A stretch of 13,065 bases of DNA. Source: CAZJPS01 sp964548055 (lineage in GTDB: Bacteria; Patescibacteriota; Gracilibacteria; Peribacterales; Peribacteraceae). Positions within the stretch are counted from its first letter, which is position 1, and each line of letters starts with the position of its first letter. Location of the stretch: assembly GCA_964548055.1 (NCBI GenBank), contig CAZJPS010000031.1, positions 1 to 13,065 of the forward strand, read 5' to 3'. A program made the position numbers and the translations under genes. The notes beneath the pieces are model-generated. The model was not told the DNA's origin. It worked only from the letters and a program-made list of their open reading frames with translations, and ran no database searches. Shown here piece after piece: positions 7,139 through 13,065 of the stretch.

Positions 7139-7169
7139 GTTTTAGAAGGAGCCACGTCGGGGAGCCATT
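7139..7169 (+). repeat. 31-bp GAGCCA element, copy C
   Basis: It begins GTTTTAGAA and has GGAGCCA half-sites at 7148-7154 and 7161-7167. It differs from copy A at only two of 31 positions. Unlike A and B it is not joined to a visible promoter; the next gene begins 139 bases further on with its own -10 box. Confidence 0.85.
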
Positions 7170-7190
7170 AAAAAGTTCTGACTGCATCCC

Positions 7191-7204
7191 CTACGAGATC
7201 GTAG
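7191..7204. other. Short inverted repeat downstream of copy C
   Basis: CTACGA and TCGTAG form perfect 6-bp arms around GA. As RNA this would be a 5-bp stem with an AGAT loop followed by TTATTTC, a weak terminator candidate; as DNA it could be an operator. The rest of the 222-base gap 7087-7308 shows nothing else apart from the hairpin, copy C and the next -10 box. Confidence 0.25.
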
Positions 7205-7292
7205 TTATTTCGTACCGCGTGAACCACATCAAGCAAACTCACAATCCACTACATTTAAAAATGCGTCGCCATATCCAATATTGAAACACATT

Positions 7293-7301
7293 TGATACAA
7301 T
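7293..7301 (+). promoter_or_regulatory. Extended -10 promoter of the surface-protein gene
   Basis: TGATACAAT is an extended -10 box (TG-n-TACAAT), which can work without a -35 box; none is seen. The ATG at 7309 lies 7 bases downstream. Confidence 0.6.
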
Positions 7302-7308
7302 TTTCGCC

Positions 7309-9039
7309 ATGCATGTTCAGATGCAGCATAGGTGGTTACGATTGCTTGTACAAAGCGCCGGTCTTCTTTTGTCATTTTTTTATAGTGCGCAGGCGCATGC
7401 AGCTATCTCCCCAATCGTGCACCTGCGTTTTGATGAAGGAACCGGAACATCCGTCTACAGTGAAAACCGAACAGTCACTGGATCGTTCTTAACGCCAAAT
7501 CCCACCTGGTCCACCGATGTTCCATCCGTATCATTTACAAACCCCTACTCGTTGCAATTTTCAGGCCTTGGGGACGGCTTAAGCTTTGCATGGCCTACAG
7601 CCTACGATTTCACCCAAACTGCTTCACGCTCATTTTCATTCTGGTATAAACCTCTGGGGGACGAGGAAAATGATGCCACATCACACTATAACCGCATCCT
7701 CAGCTGCACCGGAGATCGATGTGAATTTGCTGGAACATACGGAGACATTGCAGTGCACCGATTGGCTTTTTACGATGGAAACTGGCGCGATACCGGGTAC
7801 AACATGACTGTAGGTACTTGGTACAACATCACCTTCACATACGATGGAACCAATGTGAAATTATTCGTCGCAGGTGATGAAAAATTTTCCGCCGCGTCTA
7901 CCGGCCGGGCCTTGAGCGGCACGATGTATGTTGGAGTCCGATACACGGGAAACGAGGGAATTAATGGACGAATCGACGACCTCCGTGTATTCAATTATGC
8001 CCTCACTTCCAGCCAAATCGCCAACATTGTCGCAGGTTCCGATAACCCAGATGCAGCTCCAGCCCCCACGCTTTCGGGTGCCCTTGTGCCCGCGGACAAT
8101 GCAATAAACATCAACGGCTCAGCCAATCTTGTCATGAGGTTCAATCGCACTGTTCAGGGAAGTACGGGAAGCATCATTATTAAAAAAACGTCGGATGACT
8201 CCATCGTAGAAACGATCGCTGCGAGTGGTTCAAAAGTAACTGGAAGTGGCACACGCATCTTGACCATCAACCCTTCCACAACTCTTGCCGACAACACATC
8301 CTACTATGTACAGGTGCAGCCCAATGCAATCCGTAGCGGTTCAGGAACATTCTATGCCGGCATATCCGATACTACCTCGTGGAATTTCACGACAGGCGAC
8401 TTCACCGCACCTGCTATTTCCTCGCTCTCTCCGGCCGATAATGCAACGGACGTGAGTACGACAGCGAATCTTGTGATGACATTCGACCAAGTAACACGCG
8501 CAGGGACAGGCACGGTCGTCATCAAGAAATCGTCCGACGATTCCATAGTCGAAACTATCACAGTTACCGGAGCGCTGCTCTCCGGCAATGGAACGACGCA
8601 ACTCACCCTAAATCCCTCAACAACACTCTCTGAAGGCACAGCGTACTACATCACGTGGACGGCGAATGCATTCAAGGATGCAATTGGAAATCATACGGCG
8701 GCAGTTACATCGTCGACAACGTGGAATTTTACTACTGCAAGTTCCGCCTCGTCTTCATCTTCGTCAAGCAGCTCAAGCCAAAGTGAAGGAGGTGTGGGTG
8801 GAGGAGGAAGAGGTGTACGCGGAGCAACACTTGGAGGAGCTGCCGCGCCTGTGCGCCGTGCGGAAATGAGCAGTCCAGCCATGCCTGTTGTGCCTGTCAT
8901 GCCAGTCGTGCAGTCGTTACCCCCAGTCCAGGTGCGTACGTGCACGAGAATCTCTCGGTGGTCCTTGGATAAACTTGGATTTCTTAAACGGATCAATAGG
9001 CAACTGAAGAAAAAATTTGGATTCACCTGTTTGGAATAG
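7309..9039 (+). CDS. Secreted LamG / SbsA-Ig-like surface protein
   Basis: The protein has 576 residues. A signal peptide occupies about 1-31 (LLVQSAGLLLSFFYSAQAHA, likely cut before AISP). Residues about 35-241 form a LamG/concanavalin-like domain, with LRFDEGTG at its start and RIDDLRVFNYAL at its end. Two SbsA-type Ig-like (Big_5) domains follow at about 253-362 and 364-476; both contain SDDSIVETI and end in WNFTT. Then come a run of 11 Ser in 13 residues (478-490), a Gly-rich stretch, a Met/Val/Pro stretch and a basic C-terminal segment of about 33 residues with Cys at 545 and 574. It probably acts outside the cell, binding carbohydrate or other surfaces. The Ser linker and basic two-Cys tail, with no LPXTG or closing membrane segment, suggest an unusual way of display. 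Confidence 0.88.
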   Translation: MHVQMQHRWLRLLVQSAGLLLSFFYSAQAHAAISPIVHLRFDEGTGTSVYSENRTVTGSFLTPNPTWSTDVPSVSFTNPYSLQFSGLGDGLSFAWPTAYDFTQTASRSFSFWYKPLGDEENDATSHYNRILSCTGDRCEFAGTYGDIAVHRLAFYDGNWRDTGYNMTVGTWYNITFTYDGTNVKLFVAGDEKFSAASTGRALSGTMYVGVRYTGNEGINGRIDDLRVFNYALTSSQIANIVAGSDNPDAAPAPTLSGALVPADNAININGSANLVMRFNRTVQGSTGSIIIKKTSDDSIVETIAASGSKVTGSGTRILTINPSTTLADNTSYYVQVQPNAIRSGSGTFYAGISDTTSWNFTTGDFTAPAISSLSPADNATDVSTTANLVMTFDQVTRAGTGTVVIKKSSDDSIVETITVTGALLSGNGTTQLTLNPSTTLSEGTAYYITWTANAFKDAIGNHTAAVTSSTTWNFTTASSASSSSSSSSSSQSEGGVGGGGRGVRGATLGGAAAPVRRAEMSSPAMPVVPVMPVVQSLPPVQVRTCTRISRWSLDKLGFLKRINRQLKKKFGFTCLE

Positions 9040-9045
9040 AACAAA

Positions 9046-9078
9046 GGCTCATTCAAATCACCTGAATTACGCCGAGCC
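9046..9078 (+). terminator. Nested hairpin after the surface-protein gene, possible terminator
   Basis: GGCTC-ATTCA pairs with TGAAT and, after a six-base bulge, GAGCC. It starts 6 bases after the stop and is followed by ATTCATTCCTTGT, which is only moderately T-rich. The GAGCCATT at its 3' side resembles the end of the 31-bp element, but no second half-site lies 13 bases upstream. Confidence 0.3.
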
Positions 9079-9087
9079 ATTCATTCC

Positions 9088-9115
9088 TTGTATTTGGTTC
9101 AGTATTGTCTATCAT
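9088..9115 (+). promoter_or_regulatory. Promoter of the single-domain VOC gene
   Basis: TTGTAT (9088-9093), a 16-base spacer and TATCAT (9110-9115), with ATG 7 bases downstream at 9123. Confidence 0.55.
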
Positions 9116-9122
9116 CTGAATC

Positions 9123-9545
9123 ATGCCACTCATCAATACCTGGATTAATTTTAACGGAAATGCAGAAGAAGCGTTTACGTTTTACAAATCTGTCTTCGGC
9201 GGCGAGTTTGGAAAAATTGTACGTTTCAGAGACATTGCGAGCGCCGAATTTCCGGTTTCGGAAAAAGAGGCACAGAAAATAATGCGCATCACGTTACCCA
9301 TTGGCAAAAACATGCTCATCGCGAACGATGTTCCGGAAGTTCTGGGGCGGGTGAACGAAAACGAAAACCGAAGTAAAATTTCTGTGAGTGCACAAAGCAA
9401 AGAAGAAGCAGAGAAATTATTTCAGGGACTTTCTGAAGGCGGAACAGTAGAAATGCCTATGGCCGACAGCCCTTGGGGTTCCTATTTTGGAATGTTCAGG
9501 GACAAATATGGTATTGAATGGGTGATAGATTGTGACCAGAAATAG
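9123..9545 (+). CDS. PhnB-like VOC (glyoxalase-fold) protein
   Basis: The protein has 140 residues, normal for a single-domain PhnB-like member of the vicinal oxygen chelate superfamily (the domain also called 3-demethylubiquinone-9 3-methyltransferase). Typical features are WINFNGNAEEAFTFYKSVFGGE at residues 7-28, a central MRITLPIGKNMLIANDV strand pair, FQGLSEGGTVEMPM and the closing WGSYFGMFRDKYGIEWVID. These proteins form paired beta-alpha-beta-beta-beta modules and usually bind a metal. Family members are often annotated by homology only, so the substrate is unknown. It is cytoplasmic. The start is set by the -10 box at 9110. It is homologous to both domains of the VOC gene at 10864-11769. 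Confidence 0.88.
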   Translation: MPLINTWINFNGNAEEAFTFYKSVFGGEFGKIVRFRDIASAEFPVSEKEAQKIMRITLPIGKNMLIANDVPEVLGRVNENENRSKISVSAQSKEEAEKLFQGLSEGGTVEMPMADSPWGSYFGMFRDKYGIEWVIDCDQK

Positions 9546-9642
9546 CACATTCAAAAAGAAATAACACTTATCAGCTATTCCTTAATCTCCTATTAAGAAA
9601 TACTGAGTAAGCTGAAGAACAGTAGCATTTCCTCCATTTGGT

Positions 9643-10143
9643 ATGGAAAATGGTCAACTGAGAATTATTCGTAAAAACCCGACATTTCTTGTCACAAAAA
9701 TAACTACGTTCGTTTTTGCGTTATCGCTTGTATATAGCTTCTTCATTTTCGGAACTGATTATGACGATTATTTGAATAATATCTTTCCGTTCTTCCAGAT
9801 GTTCGAAGTAGGGATGGTAACATTTGTCCTCATCACATTGCTGGAAATATTTTATGCAATTATTCAATTACTCCACTGGACTCATGAAACATACAAAGTG
9901 CAATTTGATGAAATTATTTACCAATCAGGGTTAGTATCAATAAAAAGAAAACAGTTCGCTTTAAAGAATATGGAACATATTTTTTGTAAACAAAGTCTGC
10001 TCGGTAGAATTTTTAATTACGGAACCATTACCCTGCACGGCAGATTCCTTAAAGAACCTATAAATATTCATGGAGTTGCAGACCCGCTTGATTGTGCTGA
10101 GTTCATAAAAAAATCAACAATTCTCTCCCAACTCAATCACTAA
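9643..10143 (+). CDS. Membrane-anchored bacterial PH-domain protein (YdbT/DUF304-like)
   Basis: The protein has 166 residues. Two hydrophobic segments (about 16-37 and 50-77) form an N-terminal membrane hairpin. A cytoplasmic bPH_2-like domain follows (about 84-162): YKVQFDEIIYQSGLVSIKRK, then ALKNMEHIFCKQSLLGRIFNYGTITLHG, the usual QS-x-LGRIFNYGTI signature of this family. Such proteins are widespread but their partners are unknown. It is the only gene here without a clear -10 box just before its start. It may be read from the VOC gene 97 bases upstream, or the promoter may be weak (TAGCAT at 9623). Confidence 0.8.
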   Translation: MENGQLRIIRKNPTFLVTKITTFVFALSLVYSFFIFGTDYDDYLNNIFPFFQMFEVGMVTFVLITLLEIFYAIIQLLHWTHETYKVQFDEIIYQSGLVSIKRKQFALKNMEHIFCKQSLLGRIFNYGTITLHGRFLKEPINIHGVADPLDCAEFIKKSTILSQLNH

Positions 10144-10234
10144 AATTCCTGCTTCATAATAATCAGAATTCAAAAAGATGCCCAAGAAAAGTACTGCGCC
10201 GGTAGATAGTAAAAATACATTTCACCCGATCTGA

Positions 10235-10263
10235 TTACTCGGTATTTCCATATTTGCTATAGT
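10235..10263 (+). promoter_or_regulatory. Promoter of the PQ-loop-like membrane protein gene
   Basis: TTACTC (10235-10240), a 17-base spacer and TATAGT (10258-10263), with ATG 7 bases downstream at 10271. The -35 box is poor. Confidence 0.5.
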
Positions 10264-10270
10264 CATAGAA

Positions 10271-10831
10271 ATGAAGGAAATATGTGCAATCATCGCAACG
10301 GTATTGGCTGTGATTGGAAATATTCCCTACTTGCATGATGTGATCAGAAAAAAAATAAATCCTCACCCGTACACCTGGCTCGTATGGTCTATTGTGTCGG
10401 CGGTAACTTTTTTTGGTCAGGTTGTAAAAGGTGGAGGTATTGGAACGCTCCCCACGGGCGCAGCCGAGATTTTTACAATTATTATCTTTGTATTCGCTTT
10501 ACAAAACGGATTTAAGAATATTGCGAAGCGTGACACATATTTTCTACTCATTGCTCTACTGGGATTGATTCCTTGGGCCTTAACGCGCGATCCCACAATT
10601 TCAATAATTATTGTCGTTTGTATCGATGTCATTGCATTCATTCCAACACTCATAAAAACATGGCATTATCCTCACACAGAAACACCTTTATTATTCAGTA
10701 TGAACGTCCTACGCCATGTTCTTACACTCTTTTCATTGGAAGCCTACAATATTGCAACCACACTCCATTCAATTGTCATGATAATTGCTAATACATTAAT
10801 GACTCTATTTATGTTTAAAACTAAAAAATAA
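10271..10831 (+). CDS. PQ-loop-like polytopic membrane protein
   Basis: The protein has 186 residues and six or seven hydrophobic segments. Two internally similar halves each begin with a Pro-containing helix followed by a charged turn: AVIGNIPYLHDVIRKK (P19) and DVIAFIPTLIKTW (P125). Each is followed by a Pro/His-containing loop (NPHPYTWLVWS and YPHTETPLLFSMN). This is the layout of PQ-loop/SWEET-type small transporters, though the strict PQ pair is absent, so transport is a guess. The halves each hold about three helices. It is located in the cytoplasmic membrane. The start at 10271 fits the -10 box at 10258. It faces the convergent VOC gene with 32 bases between stops. Confidence 0.78.
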   Translation: MKEICAIIATVLAVIGNIPYLHDVIRKKINPHPYTWLVWSIVSAVTFFGQVVKGGGIGTLPTGAAEIFTIIIFVFALQNGFKNIAKRDTYFLLIALLGLIPWALTRDPTISIIIVVCIDVIAFIPTLIKTWHYPHTETPLLFSMNVLRHVLTLFSLEAYNIATTLHSIVMIIANTLMTLFMFKTKK

Positions 10832-10863
10832 ATTGAATACGTACGTAGCACGATACATCGTTC

Positions 10864-11769
10864 TCACGCCTCGTACGCCCTCTTCAACTCTGCAAGATTG
10901 AACTTTTTCATCGTGAGAAAAGCTTTCGTAACACGAGCAATTTTCTGTTCATCTCCACTCTGCATCATCGCATCCATATCTACAGGCACAATCTGCCACG
11001 AAAGACCGTACGTATCTTTTAGCCATCCGCACTGTTCAGATTCTGGAACAGCGGAAAGTGTATTCCAGTAATAATCGATCTCCTTTTGATCTGTACATTT
11101 CACAACCAGAGAAATCGCTTCGTTGAGCCCAAACTTGTGTATACGGCCGCTATCCATTGCGGCAAACCACTGATTCTCCAACATGAAATCTGCAAACATC
11201 ACAGTGCTCTCTTTATCGGGCGCCATACCTGCAGGATAGCGAGCAGTGATTCCCCTCTTTGAATTTTTAAACACAGAAGTGTAGAAATCGATCGCCTCAT
11301 CAGCTTTGCCACACATATCACCCACAAACATAATGGAAGGAATAATAAAGGGACGCTCTTCACCTTCGGGCTTCGTGAGAATAAGTTGCCACGACACTCC
11401 GTATGTATCTTGGATCCAACCGTAGTGATCGCTAAAGGGATACTTGTCCAGCGGCATGAGCGGCGTACCACCCTCAGAAAGTTTTTTCCACAGTGCATCT
11501 AAGTGCTCTTTTGCATTCGGATCCTTTGAGGGATCAAAATTGAGCATGAACGACACCGATGGATTGAGTGTGAAGTATGGTCCTGCACTGATAGACATAA
11601 ACTCATATCCTGCAAGCTGGAACGACACAATATCGCAATCACCAGAGGGAGTGTTGCGCAGTGTAGACACATGCGTCACTTTCGATCCGTTCCCGAAAGC
11701 AGATACATAAAATTCTGCAGCTTCTTTTGCCTGAGTATCAAACCACAGATGAGGGACAATTTTTTGCAT
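10864..11769 (-). CDS. Tandem PhnB-like VOC protein
   Basis: The protein has 301 residues made of two PhnB-like domains. Domain 1 (about 3-131) has PHLWFDTQAKEAAEFYVSAF, KKLSEGGTPLMPLDKYPFSD and YGWIQDTYGVSWQLI. Domain 2 (about 141-262) has PSIMFVGDMCGKADEAIDFY and CGWLKDTYGLSWQIVP. A helical tail follows, with MMQSGDEQKIARVTKAFLTMKKF, common in this family. Each half is a full VOC unit, so this is a fusion or duplication compared with the 140-residue gene at 9123. Function is unknown beyond the fold. It ends in TGA, which shows that TGA is a stop in this genome. It diverges from the DUF1801 pseudogene; the minus-strand -10 box at 11776-11781 sets the start. Confidence 0.88.
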   Translation of the reverse strand: MQKIVPHLWFDTQAKEAAEFYVSAFGNGSKVTHVSTLRNTPSGDCDIVSFQLAGYEFMSISAGPYFTLNPSVSFMLNFDPSKDPNAKEHLDALWKKLSEGGTPLMPLDKYPFSDHYGWIQDTYGVSWQLILTKPEGEERPFIIPSIMFVGDMCGKADEAIDFYTSVFKNSKRGITARYPAGMAPDKESTVMFADFMLENQWFAAMDSGRIHKFGLNEAISLVVKCTDQKEIDYYWNTLSAVPESEQCGWLKDTYGLSWQIVPVDMDAMMQSGDEQKIARVTKAFLTMKKFNLAELKRAYEA

Positions 11770-11775
11770 GAGGTA

Positions 11776-11781
11776 ACTATA
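11776..11781 (-). promoter_or_regulatory. -10 box of the tandem VOC gene
   Basis: TATAGT on the minus strand lies 6 bases before the ATG at 11769. The place of the -35 box (about 11799-11804) falls at the edge of the 7-bp-repeat inverted element and has no good match. Confidence 0.5.
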
Positions 11782-11799
11782 TCATCTCTATTAAGGAAA

Positions 11800-11865
11800 G
11801 TTGAAAGTGAAAAGTGGAAAGTAAAACGAGTAACTTTCAACTCTCAACTCTCAACTTTTCACTTT
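11800..11865. repeat. Inverted-repeat element built of 7-bp units
   Basis: The left arm AAAGTGAAAAGT (11804-11815) and right arm ACTTTTCACTTT (11854-11865) are perfect 12-bp complements. A second pair, GAAAGT (11817-11822) and ACTTTC (11833-11838), lies inside. An alternative 9-bp pair is GTTGAAAGT (11800-11808) with ACTTTCAAC (11833-11841). Both flanks repeat with a period of 7: GTTGAAA, GTGAAAA, GTGGAAA on the left, and TCAACTC twice then TCAACTT on the right. It fills the gap between the divergent VOC gene and the DUF1801 pseudogene. It looks like a small non-coding mobile or REP-like element. Confidence 0.65.
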
Positions 11866-11871
11866 ATTCAT

Positions 11872-12275
11872 ATGTCAGAACCAAAGACAAAGCCAACAAG
11901 CCAAAGCCCGATATCATTTTTGAAGACGATTGAACCGAAGCAGAAATAAGAAGACGGCTTTGTTCTTCTTGAGATGTTCCAAAAAATCACCGGAGAAAAA
12001 CCAGTGATGTGGAGACCAAGCATCGTGGGATTTGGGGTGTACCACGTACAGTCTGGAAACAAAAAAATAGTTGGCCTTTAATGGCATTTTCTCCACGGAA
12101 ACAAAACATCACTCTGTATATTATGGAAGCAAATACAGACGACCCCGAGTTACTGAAAAAATTAGGGAAATACAAAACAAGCGGTGTGTGTTTACATATA
12201 CAGAAGCTTTCTGATGTGGACCTCAACATTCTCGAAACACTCGTTAAAAAATCTTTTATCCATAGTAAAAAATAA
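11872..12275 (+). pseudogene. DUF1801 (YdhG-like) gene with stop and frameshift
   Basis: Read through its lesions, this frame gives a near full-length DUF1801 protein of about 134 residues: MSEPKTKPTSQSPISFLKTI, then EDGFVLLEMFQKITGEKPVM, WRPSIVGFGVYH, SWPLMAFSPRKQNITLYIM and LGKYKTSGVCLHIQKLSDVD, all family signatures in the right order. Two lesions break it. An in-frame TAA at 11947-11949 lies after residue 25. A missing base in a run of seven A at 12061-12067 moves the rest into the next frame, which ends with TAA at 12273-12275. No -10 box is seen at the usual place before its ATG; that place is occupied by the inverted-repeat element. DUF1801 proteins are small soluble proteins of unknown biochemical role. 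Confidence 0.85.
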
Positions 12276-12371
12276 TCTTTAAATAACGAGATACGGAAGA
12301 TCCTACAGATCACGAGCTTAAGCTTGATTCGAACAGCCTGAACCATATCGGAGGCGTGAACCGAACCGATC

Positions 12372-12400
12372 TTGACTAAATATAATTATTGTTCTTAAAT
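12372..12400 (+). promoter_or_regulatory. Promoter of the right-edge gene
   Basis: TTGACT (12372-12377), a 17-base spacer and TTAAAT (12395-12400), with ATG 6 bases downstream at 12407. A TATAAT at 12381-12386 is an alternative -10 box but would have no matching -35. Upstream, GAACC occurs three times (12340, 12358, 12363), and AGCTTAAGCT (12315-12324) is a perfect palindrome. Confidence 0.65.
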
Positions 12401-12406
12401 GAACAC

Positions 12407-13065
12407 ATGTCTGAATCTGTTACTAATTTAGGGGAGAGAGTCTCAATAGATGTGCATGTGGAAAAAGCCAGTATTCCGCCTGTGAGAACAATCGCATTCT
12501 GGAAAGCTCTTGATGAAAAGAAAAGTCGATGGGCAAGGATACTTGCCGACATTGGTACGGGAGTAACCGATGATCAAGAGATTCAATGGACACCAGCATT
12601 TCTTCAAGAATACGAACGCGTACAGCGTAGTTTTTTGCAACGGTTGCGGGGTATTGAATTAGAAGGAACAATTCATGGACCGGAGAAAGCAGAATATAAA
12701 GCAACAACCAGTCGCAAAGATATAACATTGTTATGGACACTCGACCCCAGGCAGCCGATCAAACCGCTCGCCCAAAAACGAATCAATATGAACACATCCA
12801 ATGTCATCACTCTAGGTCACTCGCTCACTGCCGTTAAGGATGGATTGCCCGTACGTCTATCTCTAAATCTTGACCAGCAGTATGGACCAGCCACTGAAAA
12901 ACTTGTCCATGAGAATGAAACACAACAGGCATTCCATCAGGGTATGGACTACATTCTTGGACAGGTATTTGATTCACCGCGAGATCAAGAACACTCGTCC
13001 ACTCCACTCTTGCGGAACCTTAAAGCATTTCGTAAAGATCATGCTCGATGGGCAACACTGGAAGG
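12407..13065 (+). CDS. Unrecognised protein, 3' end beyond the window (partial)
   Basis: An open frame runs from ATG 12407 to the right edge, at least 219 residues, beginning MSESVTNLGERVSIDVHVEK. It is soluble-looking, with no signal peptide or membrane segment. One short pattern occurs twice: FWKALDEKKSRWARIL at 31-46 and NLKAFRKDHARWATLE at 204-219, sharing KA, a charged stretch and RWA, which suggests repeated helical units of about 170 residues or a repeat continuing past the edge. Between them a beta-rich stretch (about 84-155) includes YKATTSRKDITLLWTLD. I recognise no family. The start is supported by the promoter at 12372-12400; the other frames here are shadows. Confidence 0.75.
   Translation, partial: MSESVTNLGERVSIDVHVEKASIPPVRTIAFWKALDEKKSRWARILADIGTGVTDDQEIQWTPAFLQEYERVQRSFLQRLRGIELEGTIHGPEKAEYKATTSRKDITLLWTLDPRQPIKPLAQKRINMNTSNVITLGHSLTAVKDGLPVRLSLNLDQQYGPATEKLVHENETQQAFHQGMDYILGQVFDSPRDQEHSSTPLLRNLKAFRKDHARWATLE

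Noticed and set aside
4415..7169. CRISPR array
   Set aside because: The three copies are separated by whole genes, not by short spacers, and no cas gene is present.
4349..7170. Integron attC sites
   Set aside because: The core GTTRRRY/RYYYAAC pairs are not found around any of the three elements, and no integrase is in the window.
8691..9080. Minus-strand frame across the end of the surface-protein gene
   Set aside because: Its Pro/Glu/Asp runs are the antisense of the Ser/Gly-rich linker; no promoter or start signal is present.
10864..10866. Possible reassignment of TGA, as in some CPR lineages
   Set aside because: TGA ends the tandem VOC gene exactly at the family's usual C-terminus and no gene needs an internal TGA.
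11947..12067. Programmed frameshift or readthrough in the DUF1801 gene
   Set aside because: Two different recoding events would be needed in a short gene, and no family member is known to use them; decay is simpler.
12315..12370. tRNA-like stretch (reverse complement contains GTTCGAATC, resembling a T-loop)
   Set aside because: The T-stem does not pair and no acceptor, D or anticodon arm can be drawn around it.

Overview
The window looks like a piece of a bacterial chromosome from the Patescibacteria/CPR radiation, perhaps near Peregrinibacteria/Peribacteria. This is an inference from three things: small single-domain genes, a LamG/SbsA-type surface protein with a long Ser-rich linker, and the absence of Shine-Dalgarno sequences. 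The genetic code appears standard: TGA ends the gene at 10864 and TAA/TAG end the others. No tRNA, rRNA, CRISPR array, transposase or integrase was seen.

Left part (1-3150, minus strand). A two-gene operon reads leftward from a strong promoter at 3161-3188. It encodes a 708-residue repeat protein and, joined by a TAATG overlap, an unrecognised protein that runs off the left edge. The repeat protein is an internal duplication: a long unit with one degenerate repeat, then a second copy in which the repeat is expanded to four units of about 80 residues.

Central part (3151-7170, plus strand). Three genes follow one another: a HEPN-domain protein with an intact R-x4-H motif (predicted RNase, ApeA-like), a 559-residue protein with an N-terminal helix-turn-helix and a Rossmann/methyltransferase-like segment, and a charged coiled-coil protein. 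Each is followed, 53-66 bases after its stop codon, by the same 31-bp element. The element contains two GAGCCA half-sites 13 bp apart. In its first two copies it abuts the -35 box of the next gene. This region looks like an accessory, possibly defence-related, block. The repeated element is the most unusual feature of the window.

Right part (7309-12275). More ordinary single genes: a secreted LamG/Big_5 surface protein, a PhnB-like VOC protein, a membrane-anchored bacterial PH-domain protein, a PQ-loop-like membrane protein, and on the minus strand a tandem PhnB-like VOC protein. A DUF1801 (YdhG-like) pseudogene with a premature stop and a frameshift diverges from the last of these, next to an inverted-repeat element built from 7-bp units. 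An unrecognised gene begins at 12407 and runs off the right edge.

A feature of the whole window is that nearly every start codon lies 6-10 bases downstream of a recognisable -10 box and none has a Shine-Dalgarno sequence. Most transcripts here should therefore be leaderless or nearly so. This was used to choose starts, for example 3263 rather than 3209 and 6280 rather than 6244.
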